Shown piece by piece: positions 7,456 to 13,164 of a stretch of DNA of 13,186 nt. Origin of the DNA: Pusillimonas sp044464525 (GTDB taxonomy: Bacteria > Pseudomonadota > Gammaproteobacteria > Burkholderiales > Burkholderiaceae_B); the NCBI RefSeq assembly GCF_044464525.1, contig NZ_JBIQLE010000051.1, positions 1-13,186 on the forward strand. The letters are read 5' to 3'. A program made the position numbers and the translations under genes. The first letter of the stretch is position 1, and each line of letters begins with the position of its first letter. The notes under the pieces were generated by a model. That model did not search any database and was not told the origin of the DNA. It saw nothing but the letters and a program-made list of their open reading frames with translations.

Positions 7456-7461
7456 TAGACG

Positions 7462-9180
7462 GTGTTCTTTGTATCGCGCCATGCTGCTTTTTACCTGGTC
7501 ATTCTCGCAGCCATTGCCTGTCTGGTCCTGGTACTTGCCGTAAACGCGTGGTGGCTGATCCCCGCCCTGGTATTTGTGGCGCTTATTGCACTGGGTGTGC
7601 GCGACCTTACCCAAACCCGACACACCATACGGCGCAACTACCCGGTCATTGGGAACTTGCGTTACCTGTTTGAGTTCATCCGGCCCGAAATACGGCAATA
7701 TTTTCTTGAGGAAGACGCCGCCGAACTGCCGTTCTCGCGCTCGGACCGTTCGCTGGTCTACCAGCGAGCAAAACAAACCCTCGACAAGCGCCCCTTCGGC
7801 ACTCAGGAAAATGTCTACAGCGATGGCTACGAGTGGATCAACCACTCCATGAGCCCCACCAAACCCAAAGACAGCGACTTTCGTGTCACCGTCGGCGGGC
7901 CCGACTGCACGCAGCCTTATTCGCTTTCCGTTTTCAATATATCCGCCATGAGTTTCGGCGCGCTGTCGGCCAATGCCGTCATGGCCATGAACAAAGGGGC
8001 CGCCCTGGGCAACTTCGCCCATGATTCCGGCGAGGGCGGCATCAGCCAATATCACGAGATACATGGCGGCGACCTCATTTGGAACATCGGGTCGGGCTAT
8101 TTCGGCTGTCGCGACGAGAAGGGCCGTTTCTCCGAAGAGCTTTTTACTCAGCGAGCCACGCATCCCAATGTCAAGATGATCGAGATCAAGCTGTCGCAAG
8201 GGGCCAAGCCGGGGCACGGCGGAATCCTGCCTGCCAGCAAGGTCACCCCCGAGATCGCAGAGGCGCGTGGCATCCCTGTATGGCGCGAGTGTGATTCCCC
8301 GGCGCGCCACAGCGCCTTTGACACGCCGGTCGAACTACTGCAGTTCGTGCAAAAATTGCGCGAGCTGTCGGGCGGGAAGCCTGTGGGCTTCAAGCTATGC
8401 ATAGGCCACCCCTGGGAGTGGTTTGCCATCGCCAAGGCAATGCTCAAAACCGGCATCGCGCCGGATTTCATCGTGGTCGATGGCGCCGAGGGCGGCACAG
8501 GCGCCGCGCCCATCGAATTCGTCAACCATGTGGGAACCCCGCTGCGCGAAGCGCTGCGCCTGGTGCACAATACCCTGGTGGGCATCGGCCTGCGTGAACA
8601 GATCAAGCTGGGCGCATCGGGCAAAATCATCAGCGCCTTCGACATGGCGCGCGCCATGGCGCTGGGCGCCGACTGGTGCAACAGCGCACGCGGATTTATG
8701 TTTGCCGTGGGCTGCATTCAGGCCCAGGCCTGCCACACCGACAAATGCCCCACTGGTGTCACCACTCAAGACCCCGGCCGGCAAAAAGGGCTGGTGGTGG
8801 GCGATAAAGCCCAGCGCGTCGCAAATTACCACGGCAACACCCTGAAAGCATTGGCCGAGCTACTTGCCGCCGCAGGCGTCGAACATCCGGGCAACTTGCG
8901 CCCTCATCACATCGTGCGGCGGATTTCCGCAAGCCGCGTCAGCGTCCTGTCGGCGTTATTTCCCGACATGCGCAAGGGCGAGCTGATCGACGGCAAATAC
9001 ACCCAGACCATTTTCCGTGTCACATGGCCGATGGCCCAGCCCGACTCGTTCGCACCGTTGTACAGCCTGAGCGCCGCGCTCTCGGGCCATGCCGGCCCCG
9101 CGCACGGCGAGACCACTTCCCCTGCGGCCGCTGGATCGGATACCGCCGTGGCTTCAGCCGATCCCTCTGCGGCGGCCTGA
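7462..9180 (+). CDS. membrane-anchored FMN-binding glutamate synthase family protein
   Basis: A 572-residue stand-alone FMN/Fe-S glutamate synthase central domain. It lacks the N-terminal glutamine amidotransferase and C-terminal alpha-domain of GltB. Two hydrophobic segments at residues ~10-27 and ~29-47 anchor it in the membrane. The core (~130-520) has HDSGEGGIS (187-195), KPGHGGILPASKV (249-261), the flavin/substrate loop VDGAEGGTGAAP (339-350) and Cys418-x5-Cys424-x4-Cys429 followed by PTGV, the 3Fe-4S ligand pattern of glutamate synthases. The C-terminal ~30 residues are Ala/Ser/Pro-rich and probably disordered. The start is GTG at 7462 with AAGGAA six bases upstream. Its electron donor and true reaction are unknown; without the amidotransferase it may use free ammonia or a different amine. 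It is the third plus-strand gene after the MBL-fold and DUF3008 genes, but has its own leader. Confidence 0.9.
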   Translation: MFFVSRHAAFYLVILAAIACLVLVLAVNAWWLIPALVFVALIALGVRDLTQTRHTIRRNYPVIGNLRYLFEFIRPEIRQYFLEEDAAELPFSRSDRSLVYQRAKQTLDKRPFGTQENVYSDGYEWINHSMSPTKPKDSDFRVTVGGPDCTQPYSLSVFNISAMSFGALSANAVMAMNKGAALGNFAHDSGEGGISQYHEIHGGDLIWNIGSGYFGCRDEKGRFSEELFTQRATHPNVKMIEIKLSQGAKPGHGGILPASKVTPEIAEARGIPVWRECDSPARHSAFDTPVELLQFVQKLRELSGGKPVGFKLCIGHPWEWFAIAKAMLKTGIAPDFIVVDGAEGGTGAAPIEFVNHVGTPLREALRLVHNTLVGIGLREQIKLGASGKIISAFDMARAMALGADWCNSARGFMFAVGCIQAQACHTDKCPTGVTTQDPGRQKGLVVGDKAQRVANYHGNTLKALAELLAAAGVEHPGNLRPHHIVRRISASRVSVLSALFPDMRKGELIDGKYTQTIFRVTWPMAQPDSFAPLYSLSAALSGHAGPAHGETTSPAAAGSDTAVASADPSAAA

Positions 9181-9326
9181 GCTGTGCAAACATCCTTTAA
9201 CCTTTAGATGAGTCGTCCCCCGAAGGCCGGCGCTGTCTTGCGAACTACACTTCCCTTAACAATTATGGGTAGTTTCCCTAGTTCTATGAGTCAAACGGAT
9301 AAATTAACCTGAAATCACTGCTTAAC

Positions 9327-9424
9327 AGGCAGACCACTGCCTCCATGGCAGTCCATCTACACTACGTGAACGTAAGTGTCTCTGCCCAACTAGGCAGTAA
9401 GGCCCCGCCAGAAGGCGGGGCCTT
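9327..9424 (+). ncRNA. candidate structured RNA or attenuator with intrinsic terminator
   Basis: The 9181-9572 gap has no gene. Within it, GGCAG occurs at 9328-9332, 9347-9351 and 9393-9397, and CTGCC at 9337-9341 and 9382-9386. They alternate, so that competing hairpins can form. Between the second GGCAG and the second CTGCC is a bulged stem ACACT-ACG / CGT-A-AGTGT (9359-9379). The terminator GGCCCCGCC-AGAA-GGCGGGGCC-TTT (9401-9425) follows at once. It is either a free small RNA or a leader attenuator for the efflux gene at 9573. I could not find a convincing promoter; AT-rich sequence at 9255-9310, with TTAACA (9257-9262) and TAAATT (9300-9305), is the likely place. I do not recognise the family. 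Confidence 0.4.
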
Positions 9425-9425
9425 T
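9401..9425 (+). terminator. intrinsic terminator upstream of the PACE gene
   Basis: A perfect 9-bp GC stem, GGCCCCGCC (9401-9409) and GGCGGGGCC (9414-9422) with an AGAA loop, then a short T tract. It lies 220 bp past the glutamate-synthase-domain gene and 148 bp before the PACE start, so it more likely belongs to the structured element at 9327-9400 than to the upstream gene. Confidence 0.8.
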
Positions 9426-9572
9426 CAATTCGAGTCGCCTCAACTCAAGTCCTCGAGCCCCCCCTTCCCCATCTCGTACCACCGGGCAAATGCCTCGAAA
9501 CTTGTATAAGATTGTGGCTTTGCCAGTACGGCCTTAACCTCATGCATGGCCGTCACAAAGGGAAGAAGCACT

Positions 9573-10001
9573 GTGCAGGGCATCAAGCGTAAAGTCGTCT
9601 ACGTTTCGTTTTACGAACTGATCGCAATAGGTATCACCAGCATCGCGCTGGCTACATTCACAGAGCAGGAACTGGGCCGCGCAAGCGTTGCCGCTGTTAC
9701 CGCATCAGTTATCGCGGTCGTGTGGAATCTTATCTACAACACGCTTTTCGAACGATGGGAAGCACGCCAAAAGGTGCGCGGCCGAAGCTTGTTACGCCGC
9801 GTTGCCCACGCCATTGGGTTCGAGATGGGCCTGGTGATCCTGCTGGTGCCCCTGTTTGCATGGTGGCTCCAGGTAACGCTGTGGCAGGCGTTTGTACTCG
9901 ATCTGGGCTTCATCGTCTTTTTCTTGGTGTACACGTTTGTGTTCAACCTGACGTTCGACAAAATCTTCGGCCTGCCCGCCTCAGCCTTGCCTGCGTCGTA
10001 A
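9573..10001 (+). CDS. PACE family multidrug/biocide efflux transporter
   Basis: A 142-residue inner-membrane protein of the proteobacterial antimicrobial compound efflux (PACE, AceI-like) family, which exports biocides such as chlorhexidine and acriflavine and, in some members, short diamines, using the proton gradient. Two tandem bacterial-transmembrane-pair repeats give four helices (~9-28, 38-58, 82-102, 108-132). Family marks are KRKVVYVSFYELIAI at the N-terminus and WNLIYNTLFERWEAR after helix 2. I choose the GTG at 9573: AAGGGA lies about nine bases upstream, and the conserved membrane glutamate then falls at residue 15, as in AceI. The ATG at 9546 (nine residues longer) has no ribosome-binding site. 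A structured leader with a terminator lies upstream. Confidence 0.88.
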   Translation: MQGIKRKVVYVSFYELIAIGITSIALATFTEQELGRASVAAVTASVIAVVWNLIYNTLFERWEARQKVRGRSLLRRVAHAIGFEMGLVILLVPLFAWWLQVTLWQAFVLDLGFIVFFLVYTFVFNLTFDKIFGLPASALPAS

Positions 10002-10058
10002 ACCTGCCGGCAGCTCGAGCAGCCGACAGGCAAGCATCGAAAAACCTTCCGGCTTTGC

Positions 10059-11060
10059 CTACAATGCTTCGCGCACTTGCGCCGTAATCTCGTAAGAGCG
10101 CAGTCGCGCCTTGTGATCAAACATATTTGAAGTGATCATCAATTCGTCGGCGCCCGTCTTGTCGATAAATGCCTTCAACTGTCTTGCCACCTTCTCAGGG
10201 TTGCCCACCGCCGCACACGACAATACATGGTCCAACAGATGCTGCGCTTGTGGCCCGATACTGTCCAAATACCCGCGTACCGGCGGCGGCAAACGTATCG
10301 GCCGCCCGCTGCGCAGGCTTACAAACGACTGTTGCCACGATGACGCCAAGTAATGCGCCTCGTCTTCGTCATCCGCCGCAAACACGTTGAACCCCAGCAT
10401 CACGTAGGGCTTCTCCAGATACTGCGACGGCTGGAACGTACTGCGGTACACCTGTATCGCCTGCATCAATTGCTGAGGCGCAAAATGCGACGCGAATGAA
10501 TACGGCAAGCCCAGTGCGGCAGCAAGCTGGGCGCCGAACAAGCTGGACCCCAATATCCACACCGGCACATTCAGCCCCTTGCCTGGCACGGCCCGAACCG
10601 GCTGGCGCGGCTCATCAGAAAAATAATCAAGCAGCTCGAGCACATCTTGCGGAAACTCGTCGGCGCTGGCGTTTAGATTGCGACGCAGCGCCCGTGCTGT
10701 CGTCTGGTCGGAACCCGGAGCCCGCCCCAAACCCAGGTCGATCCGGCCCGGGAACAGCGACTCGAGCGTGCCGAACTGCTCGGCGATGACAAGCGGCGAA
10801 TGGTTGGGCAACATGATGCCGCCCGCCCCCACCCGAATGGTCGACGTTCCCGCCGCCACGTGACCAATCAACACCGACGTAGCCGCGCTGGCGATGCCAG
10901 GCATGCCGTGGTGCTCGGCCATCCAATAGCGGTTGTAACCCCAACGTTCACCATGCTGGGCTATATCCAGCGTGTGGCGGAAGGACTCGGCGGCAGCGCT
11001 GCCCTCGTTGATCGGGGATAGATCAAGTATGGAAAAAGGTATCGTAGTCATTAAGCCCAT
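10059..11060 (-). CDS. yhbW: LLM class flavin-dependent oxidoreductase, YhbW-like
   Basis: A 333-residue bacterial-luciferase-like (LLM) TIM-barrel flavoprotein of usual length for the YhbW/MsnO8 branch. It would use reduced FMN and oxygen on an unknown substrate. Recognisable stretches are FSILDLSPINEGS (9-21), RYWMAEHHGMPGIASAATSV (44-63), GAGGIMLPNHSPLVIAEQFG (78-97), GRIDLGLGRAPGSDQ (105-119) and ILGSSLFGAQLAAALGLPYS (169-188). These match from memory E. coli YhbW along the whole length. The start is ATG 11060 or ATG 11051 (three residues shorter); neither has a strong Shine-Dalgarno. It is convergent with the PACE gene and divergent from the tRNA at 11118. The physiological role of the family is not established. 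Confidence 0.9.
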   Translation of the reverse strand: MGLMTTIPFSILDLSPINEGSAAAESFRHTLDIAQHGERWGYNRYWMAEHHGMPGIASAATSVLIGHVAAGTSTIRVGAGGIMLPNHSPLVIAEQFGTLESLFPGRIDLGLGRAPGSDQTTARALRRNLNASADEFPQDVLELLDYFSDEPRQPVRAVPGKGLNVPVWILGSSLFGAQLAAALGLPYSFASHFAPQQLMQAIQVYRSTFQPSQYLEKPYVMLGFNVFAADDEDEAHYLASSWQQSFVSLRSGRPIRLPPPVRGYLDSIGPQAQHLLDHVLSCAAVGNPEKVARQLKAFIDKTGADELMITSNMFDHKARLRSYEITAQVREAL

Positions 11061-11098
11061 GTGGGGCCGTGTGGCGGGAAAACAAGCGAAAAAAATTA

Positions 11099-11107
11099 TG
11101 GTATAGT
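11099..11107 (+). promoter_or_regulatory. extended -10 promoter of the CAU tRNA
   Basis: TG-G-TATAGT at 11099-11107 is an extended -10 element ending 10 bases before the tRNA 5' end. A poor -35 (AAAACA, 11079-11084) lies 17 bp upstream. Confidence 0.55.
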
Positions 11108-11117
11108 TTCGCTCTTT

Positions 11118-11194
11118 GGCGCATTAGCTCAGCCGGTTAGAGCGACGGAATCATAATCCGCAGGTCCCCTGTTCGAATCAGGGATGCGCCACCA
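11118..11194 (+). tRNA. tRNA with CAU anticodon, probably elongator tRNA-Met
   Basis: A 77-base cloverleaf: acceptor GGCGCAT/ATGCGCC, D stem GCTC/GAGC, anticodon loop ATCATAA with CAU at 11152-11154, T stem CCCTG/CAGGG with loop TTCGAAT and an encoded ACCA end. The fully paired acceptor start rules out initiator tRNA. Elongator Met is most likely; tRNA-Ile2 (CAU with lysidine) cannot be excluded from sequence alone. The first anticodon-stem pair (27-43) reads A-C, a mismatch. Its 3' end is the probable integration site of the element carrying the integrase gene. Confidence 0.93.
11172..11194 (+). other. putative attachment site (attL) at the tRNA 3' end
   Basis: A tyrosine recombinase gene ends 74 bp beyond this tRNA and reads towards it, the usual layout of elements that integrate into the T arm/3' end of a tRNA and rebuild it. 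The second copy of the core should lie outside the window, so the exact limits are inferred. Confidence 0.5.
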
Positions 11195-11222
11195 AGAATT
11201 CATAAGTAGTATCAAGCACTTA

Positions 11223-11257
11223 CGCCAGCCTTTAACCGGGTTGGCGTTTTGCTTTTT
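11223..11257 (+). terminator. intrinsic terminator after the CAU tRNA
   Basis: CGCCAGCC (11223-11230) and GGTTGGCG (11239-11246) form an 8-bp stem with one G-T pair, followed by TTTTGCTTTTT. It lies beyond the presumed attachment core, so it is probably brought by the mobile element. Confidence 0.75.
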
Positions 11258-11268
11258 AGGGCCTTCTG

Positions 11269-12276
11269 TCAACCAAGTGTCAACGCAGAAATCGGGTTCA
11301 GTGTTTTGGCCGCTTCTAAGTGGCTCGGCGCAAGGTGCGCGTATCGCATTGTCGTTTTCAGGTCTTGGTGTCCAAGTATCCGCTGCAATGTCAAGATGTT
11401 GCCGCCGTTTATCATGAAGTGGCTGGCGAACGTATGGCGCAGCACGTGGGTTAGCTGCCCTGCCGGTAGCTCAATCTTTGCCCGTTCTATCGCTTCCTTG
11501 AAGGCCCCGGTGCAAGAGTCAAACAGGACATTGCCCCGCTTGTGGGTCTTACGGTGGGCGCGAATCGCCTTATCCAGACTGTCAGTGATCGGTACGGCGC
11601 GGGTCTTGCCTGATTTGGTGCGGGCAAACTGAATCAGGCCGTCGCGCACTTGCGTAAGGGTCAGCCCCTCGCCTTCACTCCATCGAGCGCCAGTAGACAG
11701 GCAAATTTTCGCCACCAGGTACACATGCACGTTTGACGACGCCCGCAATTGTTCCAGCAGCACCGGTATCTGTTCGCTGTTCAGGTACGACAGTTCGTTT
11801 TCCTGAACCTGAAACTGTCGTAGGTCTTTCAGTGGGTTGTCTTTCTTCCAGTAGCCCAGCCGTATCAACTCATTGAACATGGCCCGAAGATAGGCGTGTT
11901 CACGGTTGACGGTGTTCAGTGTGATGCCTTCCTCAAGTCGTGCCGCCCGGTACTTGGTGAACGTGGCCACGGTAAAGGCGCTGGCTATGGGGTTGCCCAT
12001 CGCTTCAATGACCGCCTTGATACGTTTGTAGGTGTCCTCTGCCGCCCGTAGCTCTTTGCCGTGGTTGTCGTACCAAAGTTCAGCCAGGGCAAGCAGCTTG
12101 CGCGTGTCGCGCTTCTCCGGTGCCCATGCTGCATTGCTGTTCGTCTCGGCCTTTACCCACGTTTCCCAAACCTTGGCTTCGGCCTGTGTTCGGAATGTCT
12201 TTCTGTACCGCTTGGAACCTCTACCCCCCGGCTGCACATCGGCAAGCCAGCCCGCTTCTGTTTTCTTTATGGCCAT
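11269..12276 (-). CDS. tyrosine-type site-specific integrase
   Basis: A 335-residue tyrosine recombinase with a complete active site: Arg198 in STGARWSEGEGL, Lys221 or Lys224 in the beta-hairpin RTKSGKTR, His277-x2-Arg280 in HVLRHTFASH, His303 in LGHQDLKTT and the nucleophile Tyr312 in MRYAHL. The N-terminal ~45 residues (GWLADVQPGGRGSKRYRKTF) resemble an arm-binding domain, and residues ~60-150 are the SAM-like core-binding domain. The type resembles integrases of Pf-like filamentous prophages and small integrative elements (from memory). The ATG at 12276 has no close Shine-Dalgarno and lies six bases after a TAA in another frame, suggesting former translational coupling. It catalyses integration and excision at the tRNA 3' end. 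The gene is intact and presumably functional. Confidence 0.93.
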   Translation of the reverse strand: MAIKKTEAGWLADVQPGGRGSKRYRKTFRTQAEAKVWETWVKAETNSNAAWAPEKRDTRKLLALAELWYDNHGKELRAAEDTYKRIKAVIEAMGNPIASAFTVATFTKYRAARLEEGITLNTVNREHAYLRAMFNELIRLGYWKKDNPLKDLRQFQVQENELSYLNSEQIPVLLEQLRASSNVHVYLVAKICLSTGARWSEGEGLTLTQVRDGLIQFARTKSGKTRAVPITDSLDKAIRAHRKTHKRGNVLFDSCTGAFKEAIERAKIELPAGQLTHVLRHTFASHFMINGGNILTLQRILGHQDLKTTMRYAHLAPSHLEAAKTLNPISALTLG

Positions 12277-12318
12277 GCGTTTTTACTCAAATTTGGCGTA
12301 GTCAAATCCGCCCCGTTT

Positions 12319-12417
12319 CCAAGGTGGAGCCTTGGCAAAGTCGTCAGACTTTGTGCTTTTCGGGTTTCAAAGGGCATCCCTTTGGCACTGGTATTTTCAC
12401 GAGGCGTAGCCGAAGTG
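12319..12417. repeat. four tandem stem-loops upstream of the integrase gene
   Basis: Three perfect hairpins follow one another: CCAAGG-5-CCTTGG (12319-12335), CAAAGTC-4-GACTTTG (12336-12353) and CAAAGGG-3-CCCTTTG (12368-12384). A fourth has an internal loop: CAC-GA-GGC-GTA-GCC-GAA-GTG (12398-12417). None has a T-run on the minus strand. Such clusters occur at single-strand replication or packaging origins and in structured leaders; which applies here is open. Confidence 0.65.
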
Positions 12418-12485
12418 TAAACATACCCATAGTGCCTTTCTGTACCACACCACAGATTCGGGCCCTTTGTCCATTTGCTTCCATC

Positions 12486-12703
12486 GGATTCCATCGTAAG
12501 CGAATACAGGCGAATTATCGCGGTTGTGGTTGAATCAGCGCAGCAAAGGTTGAATAGTGGTTGTTTATGGGTTGTTTTTAGTTCCACTTAATTCCGTTCT
12601 GTTCCGCTGGAATTCCAGCATCTTCCACTCATTGCGAATTGTCCTCTTTCGCCTGAGTGGGAACAATTCCATTTTTATCGTTTGGCTTCCACCGAAAGCG
12701 AAT
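12486..12703 (-). repeat. iteron-like imperfect 20-bp direct repeats
   Basis: On the minus strand, ATTCGCTTACGATGGAATCC (12486-12505) and ATTCGCTTTCGGTGGAAGCC (12684-12703) agree at 17 of 20 positions. A third copy at 12620-12639 keeps ATTCGC and GTGGAAG (14 of 20 with the second). Between and around them are GGTTGAAT (12528-12535, 12548-12555, 12717-12724) and a pair of 16-mers, CGGTTGTGGTTGAATC (12521) and CGGTTGCGGTTGATTC (12782). The 12277-12895 stretch is visibly AT-richer than its surroundings and carries no convincing gene; it looks like an origin or control region of the mobile element. Confidence 0.55.
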
Positions 12704-12790
12704 ATAGTAGTTTTCAGGTTGAATGAACGCGAAATCGGTGTAATTTTGGTTGTATTGGACTCCGCCAAACTCCCATTCAAGCGGTTGCGG

Positions 12791-12882
12791 TTGATTCGTT
12801 GATTCATAGTGACGATCTTGCCTTGTAAGTATCTTTCTGGTTTCTTTGGGTTGTTTAAGGTATATTTATGTCACTGAATCAA
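12791..12882. promoter_or_regulatory. inverted-repeat operator-like region of the HTH gene
   Basis: TTGATTC occurs twice in tandem (12791-12797, 12799-12805). The second copy begins the arm TTGATTCA(TA)GTGAC, ending at 12813, which is matched by the inverted arm GTCACTGAATCAA at 12870-12882 (13 bp with a two-base bulge). A -10-like TATATT at 12861-12866 lies between the arms, 30 bp before the ATG at 12896. A repressor site, possibly for autoregulation, is inferred. Confidence 0.45.
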
Positions 12883-12895
12883 TAGAGCTTGAACC

Positions 12896-13144
12896 ATGAC
12901 CGAAGCCACAAAACAGACAATTTCTATCGAAGAATTTATGCAAACGCGCAAGCCCGATCAATCGTCCGTTCTAGCCCGATTGAGCGCTGACATGGTGACG
13001 CTGCATGCGTCGGGCTACTCGCTGAAATCCATTCATGATTACGTCACCGCTAATGGCTATAAGGGCGGCTACGCGGCAATGACAAAGTGGGTGAGAAACA
13101 ATCTGGACTTGAAAAAAGAAGCAGAGAACGCGGGCAAGGCTTAG
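12896..13144 (+). CDS. small putative helix-turn-helix protein of the mobile element
   Basis: An 82-residue hydrophilic protein that I cannot assign to a named family. After an acidic N-terminus (ISIEEFMQTRKP, 9-20) comes a helical stretch with a helix-turn-helix-like pattern: HASGYSLKSIHDYVTANGYK (37-56), then a candidate recognition helix GYAAMTKWVRNNL (59-71) and a charged tail. Short proteins of this general layout are common next to mobilisation or replication genes of plasmids and integrative elements, where they act as relaxosome accessory proteins or repressors (inference). The ATG has no strong Shine-Dalgarno. The upstream inverted repeat at 12799-12882 could be its operator, and a perfect hairpin follows six bases past its stop region. 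It points away from the integrase, into the unseen rest of the element. Confidence 0.6.
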   Translation: MTEATKQTISIEEFMQTRKPDQSSVLARLSADMVTLHASGYSLKSIHDYVTANGYKGGYAAMTKWVRNNLDLKKEAENAGKA

Positions 13145-13147
13145 CAT

Positions 13148-13164
13148 CTGTCGCCTTGCGACAG
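13148..13164. repeat. perfect 7-bp hairpin after the HTH gene
   Basis: CTGTCGC (13148-13154), loop CTT, GCGACAG (13158-13164). No T-run follows, so it is not a standard terminator. It could be a protein-binding site or part of an oriT; the window ends too soon to tell. Confidence 0.5.

Noticed and set aside
12267..12587. A minus-strand 106-codon frame overlapping the int start
   Set aside because: Its starts lack a Shine-Dalgarno, it runs through the hairpin cluster and repeats, and the sequence shows no domain. It might be a small element protein, but I cannot support it.
12478..12803. CRISPR array as an explanation for the repeats
   Set aside because: The repeats are too short, degenerate and unevenly spaced, there are no uniform spacers, and no cas gene is present.
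12557..12807. Opposed 80-81-codon frames on both strands in the repeat field
   Set aside because: Both read through the direct repeats. Their repetitive look (VLFR-like phrases) comes from the DNA repeats, and neither has a ribosome-binding site.
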